A stretch of DNA of 64,000 nt from NCBI RefSeq assembly GCF_020382885.2, contig NC_058504.1, forward strand, positions 11,584,519-11,648,518, in the 5' to 3' direction. Each line of letters opens with the position of its first letter. Positions within the stretch are counted from its first letter, which is position 1. Made by a program: the position numbers and the translations under genes. Of this stretch, positions 1 through 11,700 are shown piece after piece. The DNA comes from Scatophagus argus (Eukaryota; Chordata; Actinopteri; Scatophagidae). Under the pieces are notes generated by a model. That model did not search any database, was not told where the DNA came from, and was given only the letters and a program-made list of their open reading frames with translations.

Positions 1-275
1 CGTTGTCACCAAAGTCATACATAAATATTTAACTGTGTTTAAATTAACAATAACAAAAAGTAAGCTTACAGGGAGGAGGTTGGGATAGTGGAGGAGGCAG
101 GCAGCCAAGCCAGTGATGGAAAAGCATTAATGAAACAGCTGGCATCAATCAGCTAATGCAAGTGTCAGTGTTTAGCCTACACTACACTCCATCATGCTAT
201 TAACTGAGAGGTTCTCCCACACCATCACCCTTATTTAATGAGAATTACTCTACTGAATGTCACTAGTTCAAATCA

Positions 276-628
276 TTACAAGCCGTGGCCTAGAGGTTGG
301 AGAAGCGGCTTGTGATCGGAGGGTCACCGGTTCGATTCACCCAATTTGGGAAAAATTTGGGTGTGGTGGAGTGATTAATGCAAAAAATGCTCCTCCCCAT
401 TACCTGACTGATGTTACCCTTACCCTTGAGCAACCCCCCAATATGCTCCCCAGGCGCTTGATGCTGCCCACTGCTCCTGTGTGTGTTTCACTACATGTAA
501 TTTGCTGGGTGTTGTGTGTGTGTGTGTTCAACTAAGAATGGGTCAAATGCAGAAGACGAATTCAGTGTGTATGTAAAAATATATATACTGTCAATAAAGC
601 TGATTCTTCTTCTTTTTCTTCTTACAAG
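276..628 (+). mobile_element. tRNA-derived SINE with target-site duplication
   Basis: The head (from about 282) looks like a tRNA: an A-box-like GTGGCCTAGAGGTTGG at about 284 and a B-box GGTTCGATTC at about 330. A tRNA-unrelated body follows (to about 590). The tail ends in TCAATAAAGCTGATTC and a (CTT)n/poly-pyrimidine run. The 7-bp direct repeat TTACAAG occurs at 276-282 and again at 622-628, which fits a target-site duplication made by LINE-assisted retroposition. The intact ends suggest a fairly recent insertion. It lies in intron 4 of the receptor gene, in the opposite orientation. Confidence 0.8.
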
Positions 629-1872
629 CTAGTTCATTCCATCAGTGCACATTTACTTGAGTAAATCAATTTCGTGTACTTACAAATGGCTGTTACCGCA
701 TGTCTGCAACAGTTATGTGTGTGTTGAATGTTAAAGGAAGTGTTTATCAGCTCAAGGAAGGAACCACTTGGGACACATTCAAGCAACATGGCAACAACTG
801 CCCCCCTACCCACCTCAAATCTGCTGAGACTGGCATTTTTCTTCACCTTAGCAAGGCTGTAGGTGATGCATTATAGATAAGTAGCCTATCAATTATAAAG
901 TGGGTCAAGAATCCAACCATCACACTTAGTCTCTAATGCCTTAGGTCTGCTGTGAATGTGCAGACTAATTAAAAATGCAGAGGCCCCACCTGCTTACTGC
1001 AACCTCCAGTCCTCCAGACCTCAACCTGAAGTCATAAAGTCGTGCTGAACATCTCTTGTCATTTTGCCTCTTAAGCTAGTATTCTCTTTATGTGGTCTTT
1101 AGCTGACCAGCAATCTGTGTTCATAAAAGTTTAATGTGTACCATTCCTGTACAAATGACAGAGTGACACCACTGACCAAAACGCAGAAGACGCATGTCCA
1201 CACAGACGTGAGCCTGTAAACTATCGCAAACTCAGGTTCAAAGTTCATTCTTGACCTTGAATACAGCAAGTGAGAAATAATCCCACCAAAAGGTCCATTT
1301 AGTATATGTTCTGGAGCTTTTGATCGTACCACATGGTCTTCACGAGCAAAAGGATTTCACTCTGTTGTGTTTGGTAACTGTAGATACTCAAATTTGCATT
1401 TTTCTAGGCACTTTAAGGACTTGTTGTTCATGTTGACTTAGAAGTTAAGGCTCAAAGTGCTATGTGCTGATTATGTGGTATTGTTGATATTGACAGGATC
1501 TTGTGGTGACATTTTTTTCTCAGTCTTTTCAATCTAACCAATCTTTTGTTTTAGAAAGTTTCTGAGTCAGTTATGTTATGACTCTTCTCCACATGTGTCA
1601 CTCTTAGTCAGCCTAGTTGTTGTTTAGAATTTAGCATTATCCTAAATAAACTGTCACTCATGAAGATAGTGGCACCTATACAGCAACAGCTCCATAACTT
1701 TGTTTAAATGTTTGAAGTAAGAGTCTAAACATGGATACACTACATTAAGATAATTTATATTCATTTTGTAAACATCAGGTTTATTTTCTTCTGTTTAATT
1801 CCCAGTGGAACATTTCGCTCAGACAAGGTTAGGTAGCAATAACAATTAGGTAACACGCTAAGATTCTAAGAT

Positions 1873-1992
1873 ATTGGAGTTTTCCTGTGGGAATTTTTGC
1901 CCATTCATGCAGTAGAGCTTTTGTGAGGTCAGACACTGATGTTGGACCAAAAGGCCTGGCTCTCAATGTCTGTTCCAGTTCATCCCAAAGGT
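1873..1992 (-). mobile_element. Tc1/mariner-like transposase C-terminal fragment
   Basis: Read on the minus strand, this stretch gives LWDELEQTLRARPFGPTSVS followed by DLTKALLHEWAKIP. This matches the remembered C-terminal block of Tc1-like transposases, of the form WDELxRxVRAR...PTSxxxLxxALxEEWxxIP. There are no recognisable ends, catalytic D/E residues or start, so this is a dead fragment inside an intron. Confidence 0.55.
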
Positions 1993-2546
1993 CTTTTTTC
2001 TAAAACTGAATCATTGCACAGTGAACAAAAAACATTTTTGTGAACAAAAACTTTGTTAGAAGAGGTTTCCTCATCTTATGGTAAATTTCTTTGGCACTGT
2101 TCAAAGATGAAGGCCAACTGATGATAACACACATGCTCGAATGTTGAGATGTGGTTACCTGATGTGGGCATCGGTCCTCAAAACCCAAAGTTTATCTGCA
2201 GATTTTATAGTTTCAGTATGTTTCTATCTGGCTTTCTATGCAAAATCTGTAATCTCTCATCCCTTAAAAGGTCATCCCCATGACTCTGTCCATGGCATCT
2301 GTACAAAGTCCAGACAGTTAGCAACATTTCGGTTATAGTCATAAACCTAAAAGAGGAGAAAAGTGGAACAAAAAAGGAGAGGTAAGAGGATAGAGGGAAT
2401 AAGAGGATATAAGAAAATAATTTAGGAAAATGGGGCTTTTGAATGAAGTTGCTCATTGTTTGTGTTTGAACCTCTTTTAATCACTTCCGTGCGTTTTACA
2501 CACATGCACACACACGTTCATTCTGGCTTACACAAACCCAACGTAC

Positions 2547-3415
2547 TTGTTGTAGAGGACGATGTCTGGCAGCCAGATGTGTTGTGACGGGAGCCGGATT
2601 TTCTTGATCCCCTCGTACTCTTCAGGATCCCACATTAATCTGTAGTCATTCCACACCTAATGAGCACACACACACAAAAGGAAATAAATCAAGTCAAAAG
2701 TCATGGACTAGAAACATACATAAACATGCACATCAATACACATACTGGTTCAGTCAGCAGCTGTCTGGCAAAAATGCATTTTAAACAGTTGTATACTAAC
2801 ATATTTGTCCTAGATGCCACGAGCTGACCTCACCAGTGAACCAGCTGAATGCCTCTGCACATTTTCCTCAAAGTGATGCACTACCACAACCCCACACATG
2901 TGATTGTATGTCTGTGTGTGTTTATGTGCACACACTAAGGACAAATGTGAGTCAGAAACTTTGTAGACTTTGTACATAACCACACTTACACAAACAGGAG
3001 AGTAAGAGGACAAGTGAGGACACGAACCTGACTGAGCCAACAGTTGGTGGTCATAATCTGCTCCCTCTCGTTCTGAAACACAGACAGACAGAAGGTTTGT
3101 AGAGGGCAGACAGTATGGCTGCAGTACTTAGGCAGTAGCTGAAATCATAGCAATAATATCTGCACCATCTGTTTATTTATGAATTGTTATAGTAGGGTAT
3201 GTCTCGATGACATAAGCATATGTGGGTTTGCATGCGTGTGTGTGTGTGTGTGTGTGTGGCCTTACCACATTGATCAGCTGGGCCAGAGACACCTGGATGT
3301 AAATGGTGACCTGCTGGCTGTTGTTGACAGCTGGCCTGATCAGCTTGTTGTAGCGCTCCGGTGACAACAGGTGACTCACCAGCCGCTCCTCCACCTCTGC
3401 ACATAAGGCAGCTGC

Positions 3416-3446
<31 letters not shown>

Positions 3447-6400
3447 GAAAAGCAAATAAGTGCAGTGGATCAGGCTCAAATTGAAACAAGAGAATAAACA
3501 CAAGATGAGAAAAAGTTTTGAATAAACCAAGTCTCAGATTTGTGGAGTTGAATGAAAACAGGCCTGTTGGTTCTCCATTGGTGTCTCCACTTTGTCTCAT
3601 TATGTATTGGATAATTCAGTGATAACGAATAATCCAAGCAAGACTTTTGGCTGTAACTCTGTGTCTGAGATTTTGAAGACTGCTGTTTATGTCATAATAA
3701 ATATCATAGCGAATTAACAAAGGTGACTCAGTTTGATCTTGCAGATGTGTGTATGTAGAATTCCAAGTCAGAATAGTTGTTCATAAACGTTGTTTATGAA
3801 GTTTGAAGAAGTTGTCCGTAAAGTTTTGATGAGGTTTATCAAACATGTTTAGCATTAATCAATGACCTTAAATAGAAGAACTGAATAAATGTCACAAAAC
3901 CTGACTTTTTTCCTGATCATTGCTTACGTAATCTTGATCATCAGTGTGGCTGAACACTTTCATAACGATAAAACCCACAATAGCAGAACAAACACACACA
4001 CACACGGATGCCCAGAGCAGTAGTTGGTGAAGCGATGTTTAAATATCGTGCTGTAAGGTTTCATGAATTAGTTGCTGCATATCCTCAGATGTAATGAGTG
4101 TGTAATGAGAGTAACAATGCATGCAATATGCAGTCAGTCCATATGACAATAATGAGTCACATTTGAACATGCTCACACACACACACACACACACAACACA
4201 ACAAAGGACAGTGTTGAGATGGGTCACAGAGTTTCAGTGATGGTGAATGGTTTTAAACACAAATGTTGCCAAACTTTCAGAAATTCTAAACTTGTTGAAA
4301 AAACAAATCCAGAGTACCTTGTTTTGGCTTGTTTGAAAATGGGATCATTTCAACTTAAGCAAATATTGTCTGTCCTTCTGTTGAAAGTGCAGAAATATCC
4401 AGATGGATTTATCACTATCGTTATCTTATCCAACTTTCACCTGCAATCTAAATAGCCCGATTTTCTTCAGCGTGCACATGCACTTCCACAAAAGTCTTTT
4501 CTCTTGTTTTTTAACTTGTACCTGATTGCTGTGCTTTATAAATAAACTAGATAGAAAAAGGACAATATGAAATGGAGGGTGGTGAAGGAGAAGAAACACA
4601 GGAGAGCGAGGTGGATGACGTAACATTTCAAATCTGTATGCATCTCAGCCAAAAACACTGTGTTACATACAGAAACTGCTTATTTTTTACATTAAGTTCA
4701 ATCTTAATTTCATGATTAGTTATTCTGAGAGCCAGAACAGTAATTTATGTCCAGAGGTGAGCAGGTTTGTCTCCTGGGCCTCTACATCGCTGTTACTCTA
4801 CTTGTTTTGTCTGTGAGATATGCCTTTGCGTTCACACATCGCTTAGCTGAGACATGAATATCAGTGTCAAGTCAAATGTGTTTTATTTATATTTTAATAA
4901 CTCAGGGGGCCACACAGTGTTGTTTTGAAAAAGGAAAAAAAAAACTCCTTCAAAAAATTTTTTTTGACACAATAAACTAAATAAAGCAGGGATCACTTCG
5001 TCACATATAATAAATGTCATGTGTACAAAGCGAACTTAGATAGCAAAGTTACAATATGGAAAATCAGGATTAATGTTAGCTAGACAATAAATTGATTATA
5101 AGGTCAAGAAGTTGTCAGCTATTTTGAAAACTGATTAGTTGTTTTGGTCATTTTTTAAAGCAGAAATGTAGGACTGTGCTGCTCTTTTTTTCCTCATTTA
5201 TGATATAAAGTGTTTGAGTTTTGGACTGTTGGTTGGATAAGATAAGCAAGACATCAGTTTGAGCTCTGGAAAACTGTGATGAGCATTTCTGAAAATGTTT
5301 GACATTTTATAGTGAAAATAATCTTTTGCTGCAGCCCTACGAATTGTCGAATTGTAAATAGAAATACCAAAATACATCATCATCGTCAGTCATCACCAGT
5401 GCTTAGTCATGTAATCCCCTTTTCCAGTTTGTTTCCAATTCACTGGATGTCTCTCATTCAGTTCATAAGTGACGATTCAGCTTCATCTTTCTCCAGACAT
5501 TGTACCACCTTGATGATTCAGTCAGAATATCTTTAAAAAAAATATACACATTTGTCTTCATGGAATTTATTGCAAAACAAGCCTCGCACAGCCAGAGTGC
5601 ATCCCACAAGCTGAGCCCTACATTAAGAAACAACCATTCAAGATTCAAGGAGACCGATGAGTCAGCAAGAGTCCAGTCAGGTGTAAGAAGAGTTTGTGTT
5701 GATGTCTTAGTAATGCAAAAAAAAAAAAAAAAAAAAAAAGTGAACTGACGTCTGCTTTTAGCTGAGTCATCCGTGACCTTGAAAGACTACACCAAGCACA
5801 GAGATAATTGCAGTCTGCCTTTGCCAGGTCAAGGAAAGAATCTGACAAAACATCCACTACATTTAATCAAATTTTAAGACCTGGGCCGAAAGACAGCTGA
5901 AGTCCCGTTAAAAACAATAAATAAATAAATAAGGAAAGTTAGAGGAGAAGGGTTGTGTAACTGCATTTATGCGGTAGTTAGATATGGTCCTTGTTAAGCA
6001 TGTGACAGCTTGGCCAAGTTTAATTTCAGCTACAAAGAACACATCATTATCAGTATGGTGATATAGTTATATATAGTTCTTGCAAAAACATCTGAACTGA
6101 CATCAGCAATATACTGAAAAAGTGTACAGTTAGCATTTTTGGACAACTGGTTCTCAACAGTGCTGCCAGCTGTCATATCAATATATACCGCAGATAGAAA
6201 TGTTTTCTGAGACACGTCACGGTTAAAGTGAAGTGAAGAGGCACTGAGCGCGTAGGTGCATAAAGGACAGATATACTCTACATGTGGTCAGTCCGAATTA
6301 ACCTCCAGCAGACTTCCATCCAAAGAGCAGACGGGAGAAGTGTCCAACGTCTGAGCAACTGTGACACGACACCAAACCTCAAGGGTAAATGTCTTTGGAG

Positions 6401-9400
6401 AGCTCTGTAACACAGAGCTGTCTGTCAGAATAAGAAGGAACGGGACACATAAGAGGACAATAAACACATACAAACACAACAAATAACCAGAAGGACAAAA
6501 CAATTCTCAAATTAGTATAATGAAATAGGATCCGGCAGTGTCATGGGCATGATTCAGGGGAAAATCAGTGATTCATGAGTGTAGCTTGATGGGATCACAG
6601 CCTGGCAGCAGTTTATTGTTTATATGCAATAAGGCAGCAACGGTCTACATAATGGTATGCACATTTCTTGTACCAATTAAAAACAACTGGTGTGATTTTG
6701 AGATTTCGACACTTCCTATTAATCCCGTTGGTCTTGCCCATTGTGTGCTTCTCAGCATTATATGTCACCGTGCTTTGGTTAATGGGATTAAAGCTTTGTT
6801 AAAAAGCAACAAGCAGCAACAAACTGATGACTATCTTAGTGAGCTACAAACATTAGCTTTGCTGCTAAAATGAAGCAAAAATAAACAAACCATAAAAAAA
6901 AAAGGTATACTCACAAAAAAAAAAAAACAATCAAAGATGTGAGGATGTGAGTTCACTTGTGAGGAGTAAACCCCAGACTTTGACATTATTTGTAATGTGT
7001 GCCTCAACTCAGATAAAGTAACCCTAATAATGTCATCAAGATATAAGTATTTACTAGGCTGGGAGGGTCAAATAAAAGCATGAATGTAGGATCCAGTGTT
7101 TTTAGATATCCCAGCCTCCGTCACCCCCAGCTTTATGAAGGTGCAGCACTTGGCTGTGGGCAAAATGAAAACACCTCCACAAATTTACCGTGCACATGCA
7201 CAAACAAAAACTTTTGAGTAAAAACTATCAATTGAAGGACTGCTGAGGAAACAGGTCCAATGCGCATTTTAAACACACATCTTTCTAGTGGTTTAACCTG
7301 CCGTGTGGTCTTAACACTAATGGTTTTAGCCTTTGCTTTTTGTCTGGCTGCTCTCTGATTTCTGCCTGAGACAAACAGAAGATGTCATATTTCCTTAAAA
7401 ATGCAAAGGGGGAGATGGCATAAAAATAAACCTTATGCAAAAAGAAATTACAAAACTGTGGGAGACAAATGACGCCTGTGACCAATGGAAAGCAGCGAGG
7501 ATGTTGGAGAAACAGCGCGGGCTGTAAAGAGTGATGTAAGAGTTGGGGTTTGACAGTGAATGTTGAAACGGTAGATGAGGCTAAAATGAGATGTGTATGA
7601 GGTTGATGTAAAAAGAGATGGAGCATTAGGGAGTCTTCCAGCAGGTCTCATCACCCATGTATGCACACACACCCTCTCTCTCACACATACACTCTTGTCC
7701 GATTCGCTGCACTCTCCACACCTCAATAATTCATCGCAGCTAAAATAAAAATGCCATCATCTCACAAGCTCGGGCTCGACCACAATCAAAGATTATTCTC
7801 TGAGTCTTTCACAACCAGATCAAGATCAACACATAGTGTTTATCACAGCACAAAGAGCATTCAGACACACCGCTGTGTTTGGGAGATGCAGAGCGATGGA
7901 CAGGCTGTGTCATCAGTCCGCTGTCCAGGGAGAAGAAGCATCCTAATTCTGCATCCTGCAGGTTGTGTTTTAGGATAGTGAATTATTCAGCGCGTTGCCA
8001 TCTGGGGTGGCCTTTCTGAGGCCAAAACAATTTAGGTTTCGGCTGTTTTTGGCTTTGCTCAGTGCGCTGTCCGTATCAGTCACGTTATAAAAGACACCCA
8101 TGTGCCTTTTATATGCATCAGCGGCCACATGGTCAAGTTCCAATGAGACATTACACACATTGCTTGCAGTGTGTCTACTGCCTGAGATATTTTTGCAGGG
8201 TTTTTTATTTTGTTTGTTTTTTTTGTGGTATCTCAAAGGATTTCATTTGGTTGCCTGCCCTTAAACTTTTCATCACAGTACACACACAGTCCTTTCATCT
8301 GTGAGGATATAACCATCCATTCTTTTACAACACTGATTTTTTTTTTTTTTCCGCCTCTCTGGTGTCTTTCACTCCTGCTTTGCTCTTCCCTTCTCAGGTG
8401 TGACAGGAACATGTGCAGGTTGAGTACAGAAGTGAGACAATAGCAGCAGAAAAAAAAAGGCTTTTCCCTGTTCTGTTCTCAGCTCCCTCAGTATCGCCCT
8501 CACATGTAGCCGCTGCTTACATTTGCAACTTCTAACTGCGCCTGATGCAGCTCTCTCTGGCTCAGATGTCTCTCACTTCATCTGCCTCCTCATTCAAAGA
8601 GCAACATTCACACAAATGTGCCAACAGAATGACTAATCGTTTACTATTAAGCGTTGACTCACTGATGCCGGCCCCGAAAACACATCCACGAACATGCATC
8701 TGCAGTTATGAGAGAGCAGTTTTTAAAGTCGTGAGAATCAACAGCTTGAGAATATCCCCAGGACAAAAAAAATAAATAAATAAAACTACAGTACATATTT
8801 CTGCCCACATACTGCCTGTCCTCTGTGTCTCTACAGTCTGCAGCTGATCCTGCAGACTGTAGAGACACAGAGGACAGGCAGGTGAGGAAGTCAATATGGT
8901 GGTTATGGCATAACCCATAAGAACCCATGGCGACACAGGTGTCAAAGACTTTTAAATGAAGGAGGAAAAAATGCACCAAAAATGCCCAATGTAACATAAC
9001 AGATCTTAGACACATGGGGTACTTTTTCCAAAACAACTTCAGAAATGTGTACATGTGGCCCACTTGATCTGTTTCATATCCCCTCCATAATTTTCCTATA
9101 AAGATAAAATAGTCAGGGTTCTTATGGGTTAAGAGAAGGGGAGGATAAATGTGATAAATATCAGATGAAATAAAGAAGAAAAGCAGCTTGCAAGAAATGG
9201 CAAAGAGCAAATGCATGCCAGCAAAGTGGCTGAAGGGGTTTAGTCATTTTACTGGAGTGGCCAGGGTGAAGTTTGATAAGAGTGACACAGCCACAGTCAT
9301 GCAGTCTCTCTCAGCTGCACAGCACAGGTGAAAGTGAAAGAGACAGTTGAAAAGAGTAAAAAAGGGCCATGGGGAGGTAAAAGGCGATCCTAAAGTCTGA

Positions 9401-11121
9401 GAAAACTGACTCAGTTAAATAATCTGAAGTTTTAAGGAGTTTGGAGCAAAGGCAAGATTTAGAGGTAAGGTAATGCAATTCCTTTTTTCTAAGATTTTAT
9501 TTCAATTATTTGGTACATAAAATCCACACCTTCCACATCTGAAGCAAAACAGAGACCCGCAATCTTGACGACAAAGCAAAACAAAACAGGAAGACAAAAC
9601 AAAAAACAGAAATAACACATTCGTCCCGTACATCAAACAAACAAACAAACTCGGCTAAGCTTCAGAATTTTAAAATCTGATCACCTTCAATGAAATGGGT
9701 TAAAGATAAATAAACATGCATTACACATAACTCAAATACCATTCGTCTCATCCCTTATCCCTCCGGTGACCTCACTGTCACCTAAAGGGACTGTGATTCA
9801 GACGAAGGGACTGGAAAAAGAAGAGCTGAAAGGCCAAAAGGGCAAGCAAACAAACAAGTAGAGAGAGATAAGAGTGACAAGTAAAGACTGTCCCTCACTT
9901 GCATAATGAATTTCATCTTTGTGCCGTTTTACTGACAAATATATAATCATTAATATTGTTAATAATAATTCACAAACAAACATTATATATTGACATGAAA
10001 ATCTGTATAGTCATGATCTTTTTCAAAACTAACAAAATTGGACAAAATATTCAAAAAAAATTGAAACTGACTTAATTTTGAATCTTTTTTTAACTTCTAT
10101 AAAGCTTTTATTAGACACAGAGCATATAGATATACCTTATTAATTTCTATTTCTATCTGAATACAGCATGAGAAAACGAGTTCAGGTTATGTCAGCGGGA
10201 CTGAATCTATCTGTCACAGGAAGTGGGCATGATGGGTATTGGGGTTTGCCCTGTTGAGCGCCTTAATAGATCATGCGCATTGAGAGCCCTTTTCAGCACC
10301 ACGGACAGATCCCGTGCAGGATTCCCCTCTAGTGCACGTTGGACGCCACCAGACAAACACGCATTGAAGTCAAGGATCTTTTGGTCCATTTAGAACCTCT
10401 GCTATTATCATTAGAGATCCTTGGCACACACAAACACACACACTGCAGGCCATCAGGCACAGTGAGGGCCACAGAATCCCATTCTGAGATTTCATCAAGC
10501 ATATTTGAACGCCCATGTGTGTCTGCAGTTATAGAGCCACACCATCCAACTGCTTAATGAGTCATGAGAAGACCACGGTGCCAAATGGCTGAAAACTGTT
10601 GTGGGATGTGTTATTTAAATTACGTGCTAGGACTGCAGGGAAATGTGTGCTGCACCCTTCTCACACATTTCACACGTAAAAAGCTCTTTTATTAAGACTA
10701 CGCTGTGGGCTTGTCGTGTAAAGAGGAGCAACTTAGTTAATTGAGGCGTGCTGGGAAAAAAAAAATCACGTGCTGAGCTGTCTCTCATGCTTTACGGTAT
10801 CACGTGTTGTTTGAAAATTAGACATTTCCCTAGAATTTACATACTCATTTGTAGTATTGTAATGATTTTATCAATGAAACGTATACACATTTGATTTTTA
10901 ATATGAATAACATATACTTTCACTACCTAATCACATTAACTGGCATATGTAGAGGGGCCAGACAGAGTGTACAGCCCAAGACTGCGTGATTAAAGCCTCA
11001 TAAACAAAGTAGGGAAACCCCCCTGTCCCGTTCCGTCCCGTTCCGGGAGGATTTGAAAGGATTACTTACTCGCCACGGTGAGAACCAGGAGAGCCAACGC
11101 TGCTTTCACCGGGACTGTCAT
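2547..11121 (-). CDS. Neuronal nicotinic acetylcholine receptor subunit, beta2/beta4 type (first four coding exons, partial)
   Basis: This encodes the N-terminal ligand-binding domain of a pentameric ligand-gated cation channel subunit. Coding exons on the minus strand are 11121-11070 (signal peptide, starting [17 protein letters not shown]), 3411-3266, 3072-3028 (45 nt) and 2656-2547 (110 nt). All junctions are GT-AG and phase-compatible, and the 45- and 110-nt exons match the usual nAChR exon 3 and 4 sizes. Diagnostic stretches are [44 protein letters not shown] and the loop-A-region [24 protein letters not shown] and TTNxWLTQ resemble CHRNB2, while NEREQ and LPDIVLYN resemble CHRNB4, so the exact subunit is unresolved. 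It lacks the paired cysteines of alpha subunits only because that region is off the window. One oddity is Val where the family has Glu before the conserved Trp at the start of exon 4 (VWNDYRLMW). The exons for the Cys-loop, M1-M4 and the cytoplasmic loop lie left of the window. Confidence 0.9.
3235..3440 (-). repeat. (CA)n/(TG)n microsatellites flanking nAChR exon 2 on both sides
   Basis: On the minus-strand transcript, exon 2 is preceded by a (UG)n run (3440-3415) that ends in the acceptor UGUGUGCAG. It is followed, four bases after GTAAG, by a (CA)n run (3258-3235). The upstream run replaces a conventional polypyrimidine tract, and the two runs are complementary across the exon. Confidence 0.85.
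5085..5341 (+). mobile_element. MITE-like interspersed repeat, copy A
   Basis: It begins near ACAATAAATTGATTATAAGG and ends near TTTTGCTGCAGCCCTACG. The interior contains the recurring GATTAGTTGTTTTGGTC and TTGGACTGTTGGTTGG blocks. The same order of blocks (ends rich in ATTAATCGATTA, interior TTGGTC...AAATG, terminal TGCAGCTCT) recurs at about 20143, 34940, 36088 and 63663, so this is a dispersed, non-coding, probably hAT-type family. Boundaries are approximate. Confidence 0.5.
8812..8881. repeat. Perfect 32-bp inverted repeat with 6-nt loop
   Basis: The arms are 8812-8843 and 8850-8881, exact reverse complements over all 32 bases, with loop CTGATC (8844-8849). The total of 70 nt is pre-miRNA size, but the lack of any mismatch is unusual for an animal miRNA. 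The right arm runs into GTGAGG, so CAG|GTGAGG also looks like a splice donor on the plus strand. It lies in intron 1 of the receptor gene. It could be an inverted duplication from template switching, a dsRNA-forming hairpin or an assembly artefact. Confidence 0.9.
8911..9131. mobile_element. Short MITE with 16-bp terminal inverted repeats
   Basis: The left end TAACCCATAAGAACCC (8911-8926) is the exact reverse complement of 9116-9131. The 221-bp element has no coding capacity. If the outer TA at each end is read as target duplication, it fits a Tc1/mariner-type MITE with 14-bp TIRs. It starts only 29 bp after the perfect hairpin ends. Confidence 0.65.
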
Positions 11122-11700
11122 CGCTTCCTCCCCTCCAGTGCGACAGACACACGAAAACTTGCAGTGTGTTTCTCGCGTTCTCGGTTTTCTTCTTTTCTGT
11201 CCTCGTCGTGATGTAAGTGAAGAGTGAAAAGAAAAAAAAAAGGAGAAATGCAGGCTTGATTATAGCGGTTTCATTCCGCAAATGACGGCTGGTAGCTCAG
11301 TCTTGGAGGCATGGAGAGGAGCGCTGGCTGCTGTCTGAGCTCGGAGATGAGGAGGATGGATGCTTTCTGCCAGAGCGCACCGACTCCACCGCTTGGTCCT
11401 GGAGCTGTGATTGCGCGCAGCGGAAACCGGCTGCACAGAACTGAGTGCTTCTCAATTCTTCTCGAGCGAAGCAAACAACCTTTTCCTGGGGAATATGGGT
11501 CAGGAGCTAGTGGGGATACGCCAATCCTGTTATCGCCAAAGCGGCCATTCTTCAGATAAAAGATTTAAGCTCCACGGGCCTCACAGCGCCCTGCCCGCCC
11601 AGTGCGCTCTCCCGTCGGGCGTCAGTTCCACTCTCTGCCGTCTTGATCGACACAGTTTGACATGACAACAAACACGAAGCGATAGCAGTCAGAACCCCCG
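11122..11700 (-). promoter_or_regulatory. CpG-richer 5' flank of the nAChR gene
   Basis: CpG dinucleotides cluster upstream of the start codon, for example around 11150-11210, 11330-11440 and 11560-11660, against a CpG-poor background. This is the expected promoter and 5'UTR region. I see no clear TATA box at a useful spacing, so the transcription start cannot be placed. Confidence 0.45.

Larger units (their letters stand above)
1..2546 (-). other. Intron 4 (partial) of the nAChR subunit gene
   Basis: No exon 5 of the receptor gene is visible here, so the Cys-loop, transmembrane and cytoplasmic exons must lie beyond the left edge. The stretch holds a tRNA-derived SINE (276-628) and a Tc1-like transposase fragment (about 1873-1992). 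Otherwise it is AT-rich, and I see no conserved coding signal. Confidence 0.6.
3412..11069 (-). other. Intron 1 of the nAChR subunit gene (7.7 kb)
   Basis: This is a long first intron between the signal-peptide exon and exon 2. It holds a (CA)n run at 4173-4195, an A-rich run at 5717-5739, a hAT-like MITE remnant (about 5085-5341), a perfect hairpin (8812-8881) and a short TIR element (8911-9131). I found no further exon of this gene or of another gene. Confidence 0.6.

Noticed and set aside
8659-9216. 185-codon minus-strand open frame
   Set aside because: It runs across the perfect hairpin and the TIR element, and its sequence is low in conserved features. An open frame by chance is more likely than a gene.
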